The notes beneath the pieces are model-generated. The model did not search any database and had not been told where the DNA came from. It worked only from the letters and a program-made list of their open reading frames with translations. DNA of 29,171 bases. Origin: a virus. How positions within the stretch are numbered: position 1 is the stretch's first letter; the number at the start of each line of letters is the position of its first letter. A program made the translations under genes and the position numbers. Shown here one piece after another: positions 1 to 8,300 of the stretch. Location of the stretch: positions 1-29,171 of the IMG/VR virus record IMGVR_UViG_3300044681_000120; one strand, given 5' to 3'.

Positions 1-2
1 AC

Positions 3-188
3 GCCATCACATCTCTGCGCCAAGCAATCGCAGACCTTGAGAAACACCTTACTGACACCACCCAACCCGCACAGCCAAAGCGTGAATGGGTTGGGCTGAC
101 TGAGCAAGAAGCCGCTGAGTGTTGGTCAACATCTTCTTTCCGCACATGGCAAGCCATTGAAGCCAAACTCAAGGAGAAGAACACATGA
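3..188 (+). CDS. Partial small early-phage protein (C-terminal part)
   Basis: The reading frame is open from the left edge and stops with TGA at 186-188, so the start lies outside the window. The visible 61 residues include a WVGLTEQEAAECW segment and the ending AIEAKLKEKN. From memory, short accessory proteins of many Burkholderiales phages share the 'WVGLT-(D/E)-(E/Q)-E' stretch and an 'AIEAKLKEKN' tail; their function is unknown. The stop overlaps the start of the next gene as ATGA, and an AAGGAG ribosome binding site at 171-176 lies inside this gene and serves that next gene. Both genes point rightward, opposite to the late genes. No function is assigned. Confidence 0.6.
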   Translation, partial: AITSLRQAIADLEKHLTDTTQPAQPKREWVGLTEQEAAECWSTSSFRTWQAIEAKLKEKNT

Positions 189-418
189 GCATTGAAGCAA
201 TCAATGGCAGGGAAAGCACCCAAGCTCGCCGACAAATGCCGGAGCAAAAAATGAAAAGCAGCTGGATCTTTGACCTCATCAATGCCGAGTTTGCTGCCAA
301 GATTTTTCGCCACCTCTTGCAGGGGGTGATTGTCACCACCCTCCTCAAAAAGGCCCGGCACATAGGCCGGGCAAGGTTGCCGAAGCAACAGGAGACAACT
401 GCTAAGCCTTGCCTTTGA
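185..418 (+). CDS. Small hypothetical protein, 77 aa, convergent with the late operon
   Basis: I do not recognise this protein. The ATG at 185 overlaps the previous stop as ATGA and has AAGGAG 8 nt upstream, which supports translation. The product is basic, with many Lys and Arg in its second half (about residues 52-77), and has a short hydrophobic stretch around residues 42-54 that is too weak to call a membrane segment. Its last 17 bp overlap the 3' end of the convergent holin gene, and the late-operon terminator hairpin lies inside it at 353-372. The C-terminal third may therefore be shaped by that RNA structure. It could be a real early gene, or a frame kept open by chance over the terminator. 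Confidence 0.5.
   Translation: MSIEAINGRESTQARRQMPEQKMKSSWIFDLINAEFAAKIFRHLLQGVIVTTLLKKARHIGRARLPKQQETTAKPCL
347..372 (-). terminator. Rho-independent terminator of the leftward late operon
   Basis: A perfect 7-bp GC stem (GCCCGGC at 353-359 pairs with GCCGGGC at 366-372) encloses a 6-nt loop. Read on the minus strand it is followed by C and then five T (complement of 347-351). It lies about 30 bp past the stop of the last lysis gene. There is no T-run on the plus-strand side, so it acts leftward only. Confidence 0.8.
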
Positions 419-812
419 TGCGCTCGAAAGTGCGAAGGCTACCCAAGCCTAACATGCCGGTCAGCAAGACCATCAGGGTCTCGTTGTCGATGGGCGGCAA
501 AGGGGGCACAGACCCGCCACAAACGGCCACAATCCACGGCAGGATGGGTTGCAGCAAAAATTGATACGCCAAGCCAAAGACGCACGCCCAGCCCGTTGCA
601 GGACGCCAGCCACCCCTGAACATGTCGGTGTTGGCCTCGACCTTGTTGACCTCGAGTTGCCCCAGCGACAGCTTCGTTTCAGCGTCGAGCACGGCCAATT
701 CGCCCTTCTGTGCCAACTCCATGACCTTAAGCTTTGCATCAGCCTGGGCCTGCGGGTCTGGGATGGCCTTTTCGACAATCGTGCCAATCAGTGGGATGAG
801 GGCTTGCCACAT
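402..812 (-). CDS. Holin of the 3-TM (gene-transfer-release) superfamily
   Basis: The 136-aa protein is predicted to permeabilise the inner membrane at the end of infection so that the endolysin can act. The amphipathic, charged N-terminal half (about residues 15-60, heptad-like) is followed by the motif FRGGWRPATGW (about 65-75). Hydrophobic segments lie at about residues 74-98 and 110-125, and a basic tail ends in ERIKGKA. This layout and the GGWRP(A/T)xGW signature are typical of the 3TM holin family of phages and gene transfer agents. The ATG at 812 touches the last base of the M15 endopeptidase stop, so the two are coupled. It is the last gene before the leftward terminator. A spanin role cannot be excluded, but the motif match makes holin much more likely. 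Confidence 0.85.
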   Translation of the reverse strand: MWQALIPLIGTIVEKAIPDPQAQADAKLKVMELAQKGELAVLDAETKLSLGQLEVNKVEANTDMFRGGWRPATGWACVFGLAYQFLLQPILPWIVAVCGGSVPPLPPIDNETLMVLLTGMLGLGSLRTFERIKGKA

Positions 813-1192
813 TACGGGTACTCCTTGCGATCAAGTTCGAAATGAGGGCCATCTTTGAAACGCGCCCACGAACCACCCCAAACAATCTTGATGCCAAGTT
901 CGCTTGCAGCCTCATTCATCGCCTTGGCAATCTGGTGGTAAAGCGGCCAATCCCAGCGCACCTCACCGTCCACCCAAGCGCCCAGATCGACCGCATGGCC
1001 TGTGATGTGGCGTGAGTTCAGCGTCTGGCTGGCACCGGCTTCCTTGAGCACCTTCTGGCGCTCTGGCGTGCGCAGCCCTTCGAGCACAGCGAAGTCCACC
1101 GTGCTGATCTCGATGGCATGTTCGACGACCTTTACTAGGTCAGGATGCACGCCATTGAGCCGTTGCTTTGAGCGTGCGCCGAGCTTATACAT
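812..1192 (-). CDS. Endolysin: M15/VanY-type L-Ala-D-Glu peptidase
   Basis: This 126-aa single-domain peptidase is predicted to cut the peptide stems of peptidoglycan in the periplasm. The zinc signature SxHxxGxAxD is present (S60, H62, G65, A67, D69), and the second motif DGPHFEL supplies the probable catalytic Asp114 and third zinc ligand His117. Length and motifs fit phage T5 endolysin-type enzymes without an extra cell-wall-binding domain. The frame is open further upstream to 1363, but that part reads through the preceding gene in the wrong frame. The ATG at 1192 overlaps the upstream stop as TGATG and begins MYKLGARSK, a usual start for this family. There is no signal peptide, so export depends on a holin. 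Confidence 0.92.
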   Translation of the reverse strand: MYKLGARSKQRLNGVHPDLVKVVEHAIEISTVDFAVLEGLRTPERQKVLKEAGASQTLNSRHITGHAVDLGAWVDGEVRWDWPLYHQIAKAMNEAASELGIKIVWGGSWARFKDGPHFELDRKEYP

Positions 1193-1410
1193 CAGCTGCC
1201 TTTTACGTGGCTGATCAGGAACCCGACAAAGCCAGACACGGCAGAAGCGACGGTCATTCCGAACCACAGGCCGCCCTTGCCTTTGTTGGCCAGAGCAACC
1301 AGTTCTTCGAGCTGGCACTCCATCTTGTCGATCTTCTTGTCCATGTCCTGCACACGCTGCCACAGGACGCCATACCGAACAGGGTCGATCTCTCCGTTGT
1401 TGAAATCCAT
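1192..1410 (-). CDS. XhlA-like small membrane protein with coiled coil
   Basis: The 72-aa product has a charged heptad-like region at about residues 15-43 (VQDMDKKIDKMECQLEELVAL) followed by one hydrophobic segment at about 48-67 and a short basic tail. This is the layout of the XhlA/haemolysin-type accessory lysis proteins, in which a cytoplasmic coiled coil is anchored by a C-terminal membrane helix. It sits directly before the endopeptidase, with a TGATG overlap. An accessory holin or antiholin role is inferred from layout and context, not from a strong motif. Confidence 0.6.
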   Translation of the reverse strand: MDFNNGEIDPVRYGVLWQRVQDMDKKIDKMECQLEELVALANKGKGGLWFGMTVASAVSGFVGFLISHVKGS

Positions 1411-1422
1411 CGACCGTGCTCC

Positions 1423-1788
1423 TTACAGGCCTTCGCCAGGCGTGATGTACAGCGTGGTGGCACCAGTTGCGAATCCGCTGAAATACGATCCAATCGGGAA
1501 TCGCAGAATTTCAACTGCACCAGGAACCAACGGAACAACGGCTTGGCTATCCCCATGGTTAATGAGATTGAGCGCAGCATCCGCATTGTCTTGTGCCCCT
1601 GTTGCCGAACCGCCAACCCCAAGATAGACGGTGTTTGTGCCAGCATTTACAACGCGCACCTGACCGGTGGCCTGTGCGTCGAACTTGCCGTTCACCGGTG
1701 CCTGCACTCCAGCAGGTGCAGTGGAATCAGCAATCACAACGACAGTGTTGCCTTGCGGGTTAAATGCGATTTGCGAGTTGGTGGACAT
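1423..1788 (-). CDS. Small virion-type protein, 121 aa, unknown role
   Basis: The protein begins MSTNSQIAFNPQGNTVVV and is rich in Gly, Ala, Thr and Val with few charges. It has alternating beta-type segments and ends in TTLYITPGEGL. It has no signal peptide, membrane segment or catalytic motif. Its composition, like that of the 110-aa protein at 11064-11396, fits a small beta-sandwich virion or fibre-associated protein. The AAGGAG upstream of ATG 1788 (complement of 1796-1801) supports the start. It lies between the second spike gene and the lysis genes, so it may be a tail or head decoration. From memory, similar proteins occur in beta-proteobacterial phages without a known function. Confidence 0.65.
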   Translation of the reverse strand: MSTNSQIAFNPQGNTVVVIADSTAPAGVQAPVNGKFDAQATGQVRVVNAGTNTVYLGVGGSATGAQDNADAALNLINHGDSQAVVPLVPGAVEILRFPIGSYFSGFATGATTLYITPGEGL

Positions 1789-1803
1789 GATGGGCTCCTT
1801 GGT

Positions 1804-2997
1804 TTAGATGACGTTGAAAATGACCTTGTTCTTGCGCCGAGTGTAAATCTGGCCTGAGAACTGGTCGTAGTAGTTGATGGTGGCGAGGTGGCCGTTCAGG
1901 TAATTTGCACCATCACTGCCAAGACGCGCCTGCGTCACGGTGGGAATTGTGGCCGACGTGTCTACGACTCTAGCACTGGTGTTTTGCCGCGCTGCGCAAA
2001 AGTTTGTCTGCCACCATCCGGTCAGGCTGTAGGCTGTGTTCGCTGCAATGGTGCCCGCGTCAATGGTGGCCTGATCCACGCCGCCCGAGCGGATGTAAAG
2101 CTCCGGGTTTGTGGTGTTGCCACGCAGCGCAATGATATTGTCGGCGGTGTTGTCGTCGAACTGGATCAGAGGCCGGACACCGCTGGCTGTGGATGGCAGC
2201 GTTTGCACCAATGCACCACCAAGTCCTGCTTGCCACCAATCGCTGAAGTTGGCACCGGTGATGGTGGCAATATCTGGATCGCAGGTCACCTGCGACGCGC
2301 CAGTGGCTATGTAGCTTGTTGGGCTGTCGCTTTCCTCAAGCTGCGCACCCCAGAACAATACTTGAGCACCAAGCGCCGTGAAGAAGTTCCTAAATCGGAT
2401 TGTCGTGGTGGAGTTGGTTGTGACGACCAGATAAACGCGATACCACCCGCCTCCTGCCGGAACAGCGTCGGCACCAAGAATTGTGAAAGTGCCTTCTTGC
2501 TGAGTTGTAAACGTGCCTGTGTTCAGATTGACGGAAATCCGTCCACGGTTTGCGGTTGTGCCATCGTCAAGAGACAGAGCGAAAGATGACGAGTCGCCTT
2601 TCAGATACAGCGACCCAGCGTAGGTGGCTGGCGATGCGGCCTTTGTTCTGACCTGTGTGACAACGGCAGTTCCTGCGGTTGCTGTAATCAAGTCTGCCGA
2701 CAAGGTTCCATCTGGCGCATTTGCGTTGTTGGCGCTCAATGTCGCAGATGCAATCGTCCAACTGCTTGAGAAGTCTGCGCTGTTCAGGATCAGGTTGGTT
2801 CTTTGGCCTTCAACCAGCAGCCCTTTACAAGCCAACGTCACAGGGTCGTAGTCAAAGCGCGGAGTGTCAGCCGCCATTGTTTCAATCGCGCCGCTTGCAT
2901 TCACGCGGGTGGCGACTGCACCAGCCCTTGTGAATGTAACTCGTGGGTCGAGAGTGCCGGATGTAAAGTCAAGCTGTAGTGCTGGCGTCATTGTCAT
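1804..2997 (-). CDS. Second spike/fibre protein with head-spike-type N-terminus and LamG-like C-terminus
   Basis: About 397 aa. The N-terminal part has the series FTRAGAVATRVN, PRFDYDP, KGLLVEGQRTNLI and the following NSADFSSSWT, the hallmark of the phage head-spike/fibre carbohydrate-binding region. The rest is beta-rich. Near the C-terminus, ALVQT... to ...NGHLATINYYDQ resembles concanavalin/LamG-like lectin folds. It is predicted to be a receptor- or glycan-binding virion protein. The frame extends to 3033, but GAGG upstream and the overlapping 37-aa gene favour ATG 2997 or ATG 2991; 2991 has the better GAGG spacing of about 9 nt. The last residues (RRKNKVIFNVI) are unusually basic and hydrophobic for the family and may be a local change. 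It is transcribed just after the P22-type tailspike. Confidence 0.72.
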   Translation of the reverse strand: MTMTPALQLDFTSGTLDPRVTFTRAGAVATRVNASGAIETMAADTPRFDYDPVTLACKGLLVEGQRTNLILNSADFSSSWTIASATLSANNANAPDGTLSADLITATAGTAVVTQVRTKAASPATYAGSLYLKGDSSSFALSLDDGTTANRGRISVNLNTGTFTTQQEGTFTILGADAVPAGGGWYRVYLVVTTNSTTTIRFRNFFTALGAQVLFWGAQLEESDSPTSYIATGASQVTCDPDIATITGANFSDWWQAGLGGALVQTLPSTASGVRPLIQFDDNTADNIIALRGNTTNPELYIRSGGVDQATIDAGTIAANTAYSLTGWWQTNFCAARQNTSARVVDTSATIPTVTQARLGSDGANYLNGHLATINYYDQFSGQIYTRRKNKVIFNVI

Positions 2998-3082
2998 TTT
3001 CCTCGCAACCGCACCAAGAGCATTCCTGCCCAATCAGCACGGAAATCCAGTTCTTGTCAGCTTTGCAGTAGTGCTTCCACAT
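2969..3082 (-). CDS. 37-aa Cys-rich mini-protein between two spike genes
   Basis: This frame was read by hand. It has ATG at 3082, a perfect AAGGAG at 3089-3094 (6-nt spacing) and TGA at 2969-2971. The product begins MWKHYCKADKNWISV, contains ECSWCGCEEN, and so has four Cys (C6, C22, C25, C27) in an arrangement that could bind zinc. From memory, similar 'HYCK...WIS...ECxWCG' mini-proteins occur in other phage genomes without a known function. It fills the gap between the tailspike stop (3093) and the second spike start, and overlaps the latter by 22-28 bp. A role is not known; it may be a small zinc-ribbon protein. Confidence 0.75.
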   Translation of the reverse strand: MWKHYCKADKNWISVLIGQECSWCGCEENDNDASTTA

Positions 3083-3092
3083 GATGTTCTCC

Positions 3093-5342
3093 TTAGCTCA
3101 CAACAGCGAGTTTTCGGACTGTGCCAGACGAATCCTTGATTTCAACGTAGCCGGTAACGGTTTCGCCAGCCAAAGCAGAGTGCGCACCGTAACGGAACAA
3201 TCCAGCACCTTTGGGAATCAAACGAATATCGATGTCAGTCGTTGCGCCAGTGGCCTCAATCTTCGGAGACGAAGAAAGTCCGTTTGCACCGCCAGCAACT
3301 TCCAAAAAGTTGATCGACGTGCCAGAGGAGACGTATCCAACAGAGCCATCACCGTTGAACGCATAAAGCACGGTCGCGGGAATGGAGTTCACAGCATCCA
3401 CGCCGTTGTTGGCAAGGCGGTTGTTGGTAACTATGCAGGCAGTCACCGTGGTGTCCAAAAACACACCATAGTCCTGTGTGCGAGAGCCTGCGGAGCGAGA
3501 GTCAAAGCATCGGTTTCCAGATACCACGCAGTTGTTGGACGTACCCATGACAGCAATCCCCGGCTTGTTCAAGCCACTGGTTCCACTGTCACGCACGACG
3601 TTGGAAGACAGCATTGCGTGATCGCAGTCGGTCAGCAGAATGCCGCCAAGTTCCGCATTGATGACTTGGTTGCCAATCAATGAAGATCCTGCCAGTGCGC
3701 TGACAAGTTCAATGCCCGAACCACCAGGATTCTGAATGGCGTTGCTGGACACAGACACTTGAGAGCCACTAGTGACCCGGATGCCGTCAGAATAGCAGTC
3801 CACAATCGTGTTTCCGGTAATTGTTCCGGTGTCCATCTGCGAGTAGCCAATGCCAACGCCGCAGTCGTAGATGGTGTTGCCAGACACCGTGCCCCAGTCG
3901 CAAGAGCTGTATGTGATACCGGCGATGGCTCCCTTAATAAAGTTGCCGGTAACAGTGACGTAATCAGACTTGTAAACACTAACACCACCATTGGCATCAA
4001 GATTGTTCGCTGTGTCGATAACGTTTCCGCTGATCACGCACTGGTGCGAACCCTCATCACAGCGAATGCCGGAACTGGTTGTGTAGCCAACAATGTTGTT
4101 GGAAATCGTGGCGCGAACTTTATTGCCGCCGCCGATGTTTGTTGCACCGTTTGAATAGGCGTTGTTACCAATAATTCTGGCGCCTTCGCTACCATAATAA
4201 ACTTCAGATGCAAACAACGGGCCAGAACCGATCAAAATACCTGCTGCAACCGCATCCGTAACTTCACAATTTTCTACAACAATTTTTTCCATCGGCGCTG
4301 TCTGACCGTTCATGTAAATACCGGCACGATAAGCAAAATCATTGTCCAAATTGTAGGCATTCATGTAGCCTGTACCTGTGCGCTCATCAAATGGCTGACT
4401 GGTTACGTTGGTCACATAACCAAGCGCAGCATCAACGCTAATGTTGACTGAACTAGCCGTTTGTCCTGCACCTAATGATGTAACCACATAGACTAGATCG
4501 TTCGACGCGCCAGTAGATGAACCACCAGTAGATGATACAGACAGCACTTGACCTGACGCGCCGTATGTTTGACCAAGTTGGAACTTGATGCAATATGGTG
4601 GTTCAGTACCTCCACGGGAAAAGTTCCCTTCAACTTTTAAGTTTTGAACTTGATGCCCATTACCAGTCAGTGCCCACAACACGTTTGATTTGAGTTCAGC
4701 ATCAGTAACTAAATCAGCAGGGTCTGGTTTGTAGATGATGCTGGACGGGCCGTCACCATAGATGACAATGTTGGATTTGCCACCACCAGTGCCGTCAACA
4801 CGAATGTTGGTTGCCAAATATGTTCCAGCCGGGACATAAACAGCGCCGCCAGTAGAAGGCAGAGCGTCAATCGCGGCCTGAATTTTGTCGGAGCAAACGG
4901 TTGTTCCAGTCGGGTCTGCGCCAAAGTCCAAAACGCTGACAACCTGTGCCAGCTTTGCTTCGACGTTGGTCTGAACACCACCTGTAAAAGGCGGGTCGTA
5001 TTCAACATTGACCGCGTTCATTCCTGAAACAACAATATCGCTATATCGCTCCGTCGCAGATGGCGCGCTGTAAACCACGCCGCCATTCTTGTTCATCACG
5101 CGGATGCTGTAGTCGCTGTTGACGTACAAGCGTGCAGGCGTTCCGTTGTTGGATGGATAGCCGTTGAGCGTGCGGATCGGCTGGCCTGCAGGCTGTGTCA
5201 GCAAAGCGTCCCAGAACACGGAAATCGGGTTGCCTTCTGGGTCAAGGTTGGCCGTGCCAATCCAAATGTAGCCGTCTTCCAGCGGCTGGCCATCCGTCTC
5301 CGTGAAGATCGGGTAGGTTGGCTGAATGCTGAGTGCGGACAT
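3093..5342 (-). CDS. Tailspike: P22-type head-binding domain plus parallel beta-helix
   Basis: 749 aa. Residues about 8-105 match the P22 tailspike head-binding domain in order (YPIFTETDGQPL, GYIWIGTANLDPEGNP, QPIRTLNGYPSNNG, YSIRVMNKNG). A linker follows, then at about residue 133 the pectate-lyase-3 start VVSVLDFGADPTG, SDKIQAAIDALPSTGG and AVYVPAGTY. The body has many NxISGNxI-like coils of a right-handed beta-helix, as seen in trimeric tailspikes that bind and often cut lipopolysaccharide O-antigen. The C-terminus ends VEIKDSSGTVRKLAVVS. It is attached to the portal vertex through the head-binding domain, as in P22 (family knowledge). The active site cannot be placed from sequence alone. 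The middle part (roughly 4,140-4,740) is poorer in GC than its neighbours, consistent with domain exchange. The start overlaps the ejection-protein stop as TAATG. Confidence 0.93.
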   Translation of the reverse strand: MSALSIQPTYPIFTETDGQPLEDGYIWIGTANLDPEGNPISVFWDALLTQPAGQPIRTLNGYPSNNGTPARLYVNSDYSIRVMNKNGGVVYSAPSATERYSDIVVSGMNAVNVEYDPPFTGGVQTNVEAKLAQVVSVLDFGADPTGTTVCSDKIQAAIDALPSTGGAVYVPAGTYLATNIRVDGTGGGKSNIVIYGDGPSSIIYKPDPADLVTDAELKSNVLWALTGNGHQVQNLKVEGNFSRGGTEPPYCIKFQLGQTYGASGQVLSVSSTGGSSTGASNDLVYVVTSLGAGQTASSVNISVDAALGYVTNVTSQPFDERTGTGYMNAYNLDNDFAYRAGIYMNGQTAPMEKIVVENCEVTDAVAAGILIGSGPLFASEVYYGSEGARIIGNNAYSNGATNIGGGNKVRATISNNIVGYTTSSGIRCDEGSHQCVISGNVIDTANNLDANGGVSVYKSDYVTVTGNFIKGAIAGITYSSCDWGTVSGNTIYDCGVGIGYSQMDTGTITGNTIVDCYSDGIRVTSGSQVSVSSNAIQNPGGSGIELVSALAGSSLIGNQVINAELGGILLTDCDHAMLSSNVVRDSGTSGLNKPGIAVMGTSNNCVVSGNRCFDSRSAGSRTQDYGVFLDTTVTACIVTNNRLANNGVDAVNSIPATVLYAFNGDGSVGYVSSGTSINFLEVAGGANGLSSSPKIEATGATTDIDIRLIPKGAGLFRYGAHSALAGETVTGYVEIKDSSGTVRKLAVVS

Positions 5343-8300
5343 TACTGATTCTCCTGATCGAATTGTTCCTGAGCCTGCAGCGACTGAACGATGAACTTCT
5401 CACGCGCACTCATTTCGCGTGGGAGCTTTACCGCGTCGGCAAACTTCTGGAAAGATTGTGACATCAAGACAGCCTTTACGGTAGCCTTGGATGGTTGATT
5501 GCCTGTGGAAACTGTCTCGACAGCCAAGCGTTGAAACTCAGGCGATGAGATCAGCTCATCAGCTGCTTTCAGTGCGCCAGGCTTGGCCTTGGTCAAAGCT
5601 GCTGTCAGACCGGATGCAATACCAGCACCAGGCAAGCCCACGGCAGTGGTGGCCGCTTCGATGGGCAGGCCAACTGCAGCACGCTTGGCCACGCCGTAGA
5701 TATTGGTCAGCAAGTTATCAGCGCCTTGCAGCTCCTGTTGGACGGCTTGGATGCGGCCTGTGGTGATGCGCTCGCGGGTGGCCTTGCTCACATTGCTAGC
5801 AACGCGATACAGGTCGGACAGCTGCTTGCGTGCAGGCTGCGGCAGGTTGGCCATCAGCGCGGCATAGGCCTGCCTGTTGGCCAGCAGGCCTTCATACCAC
5901 TTGGCGTAGGTGTTGAAGTTCAGAGCGCCGTTCTGGGTGGCCTTGCCGAAGGCAGTGTTCAGAGCCGAGGCCGTGACCATCTGTCGCATGTCCTTCGGGA
6001 TGGCGGTCAGAATCTTGGCCAGCTTGTCGGCATCGCCCTTTGTCAGGGACATGGTGGCCGATTCCAGCTTGCCCACCAGGCTCTGGTCGAGCTGGCGTCC
6101 GAACAGGGACACCATGTCATCCTCAAAGCCTTTGCGCATCTGCACCAGGCTCTTGGCCAGGCGGTAGCTTTCGCCTTGGCCAGCGCCTTGAGCCAGCGCA
6201 AACTGGTCGTCGTCGATCAGGCGGTAAAGCTGCTTTGCAAGGCCTGTGTCAGCATCAGCGAACGGGCCAGCCTGGCGTGCGGCTGCCCCAACGTCGCGCC
6301 GGACGTCGTCGATCAGGGCGTAGGTCGGGGCACGGGTGCCGATCACGTTGCCAGCCTCGTCCTTGATTGGCTTTGGCGTCAGCTTGCTGCGCACCATCTT
6401 TTCCAAGGCCGACAGGTTTTCAGCGCCGTCCAAATCATCAGCACGACGCTGCACGAATTCCAGCACGTTGGTGGCCTCGCCACGGGTCTGCGACGGAATC
6501 TGCGTGCGCAGAGCCTTGTAGGCGTCATCGGCCTGGTTGGACAGGTTGGTCACGGTCTGGTCGAGCTGCGTGCGCACGGCCTGATTGAGCTTGCTCAGGT
6601 CGGTCGTGCCGCCGATCTCGGAAATCAGGCGGTCTGCACGCTGGCCAACTTGCTCAAGGCCCTGAATCTCGGCAGCGCGGGTCTGGCTGCCAGGGATGGA
6701 CTTCACGGCCTGGGCCAGCTCGCGATAGGCCTGGTTTGAGGTCAGGTGGTCGGGCTGCAGGTATTCATCGATGCCAAGGCGTCGAGCAGCCTCCAGCACT
6801 TTCGGGTCGGGTGCGGCCTGGCCAGCCAGCACGGATGTGGCGCGGGTTGCGCCCATGCCACCCGCGGCGGCCGTGCGTGCGGTCGTGGCCAGCTCCTGCG
6901 GGGTCATGGCGGCAGGCGGGGTGACTGGAGTTGTAACTGCGCCACTTGGCTGAACACCAGCAGGCTGGATTTCTGGCGCGGCAGCACGGACAGGTGCAGA
7001 TGGTGCAGCCGGAGCCATCGCCGTGCCCATAGGAGTGCCAGCAGGGGCCGCAGGGCCAGCAGCTGGGGCAACAGGCGCACGGGCAGCACGGACGGCCTGC
7101 ACACCGCGCACAGCGGCCGGGAGGACGGGAGCCAGCGCAGCGGTCGTGGCAATGTCGCCAACGTCGAATCGGCCGCCAGTGGCAGCCTGTGTTGCCTCGA
7201 TGGCAGCCTGGGTTCCTCCTGCAGCAGCGGCCATGCCAGTCAACGTGGTGGCGCGGCCAGCCGGTGTGAAGGCAGCCAAAGCGCCAGCAGCGCGGGGAAT
7301 GTCGCTCACCTGGAAGCCGGGCTTGATGGCGTACAGCTGTCCGTCGATCGACGACTGCAGCACGAAGTTTCCCTTCTCATCCTGGCTGACTTGCACGCCG
7401 GGAAAGTTGGATTGGATGACCTGCACAGTTTCCTGCGGGTTGGTCATCATCGTGCCCAGGGCCGACTTGAAGCTGGCCATGCTGAAGGTGTTGAGCTCTG
7501 GCATCGATGCCCAATCAGGCAGCGCCTGAGTTGTGGGCGTTTCGCGCTCAGTGCCGGTGATGGCCTCACGGATGCCGCCAAGCACACCCAGGGCCTCAGT
7601 TTCTTTGAGCTGCATGCCATCAGGTGCACGCACCATGCCGTTCTTGACGTCAGCCTCCAAGTCCATCATTTCCTGACGGGTCATGCGGCCGGTGTTGTAG
7701 GCCTCGACCACGGCAGGCGGCAGCTCAGCGACTTGCGTGCTGGGCTTGGTGCCTTGGGCTGGCGCAGGCTGTTGGCCACGCAGGGCAGCGCCACGGGGCA
7801 GCATGATTGCGCCAGACTGGACGTCGGCCTCGAACTCTGCCGCCTCTTCAGGCGTCATCTGGCCGGAGCTGTAGGCGTTGAAGATGTTTTGAATCGAGCC
7901 AGGGGCCATAGCAGGGCCACCAGCAGCAACGCCAGCACCACCTCGGGCTGCCATGACGCGTTGAAACGTGCTCTCCCCACCTCCGGGGAGCGTGGCTTGT
8001 TGCTCTTGGCCGACACCGGCAGTCACGCGCTCGATGTAGGACTTCGTGCGAGGCCCCCAGTTTTTCGGGTCGGTGCCGCCGTGATACTCGGCAGCGGCCA
8101 GCTTGATGTCGCCATTGTTGCGCTGCAGGGATTCCTTGAGCAGCAGGCCAGCAGCCTCGGCCGCGTTCTGTGGGCTGAGGTAGGCGTCCACGCCGTACTT
8201 GTCCAGCACAGCCTTGCGGGTGGCTGGGATGATCTGGAATGGCGTCTTGGCGTTGGCCTCGGACACCTGGTCGGCATTGCTGCGCTCGCCATAAAGCAGC

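Noticed and set aside
2998-3033. An earlier start for the second spike gene
   Set aside because: It has no ribosome binding site and lies within the 37-aa gene. GAGG sits just before 2991/2997.
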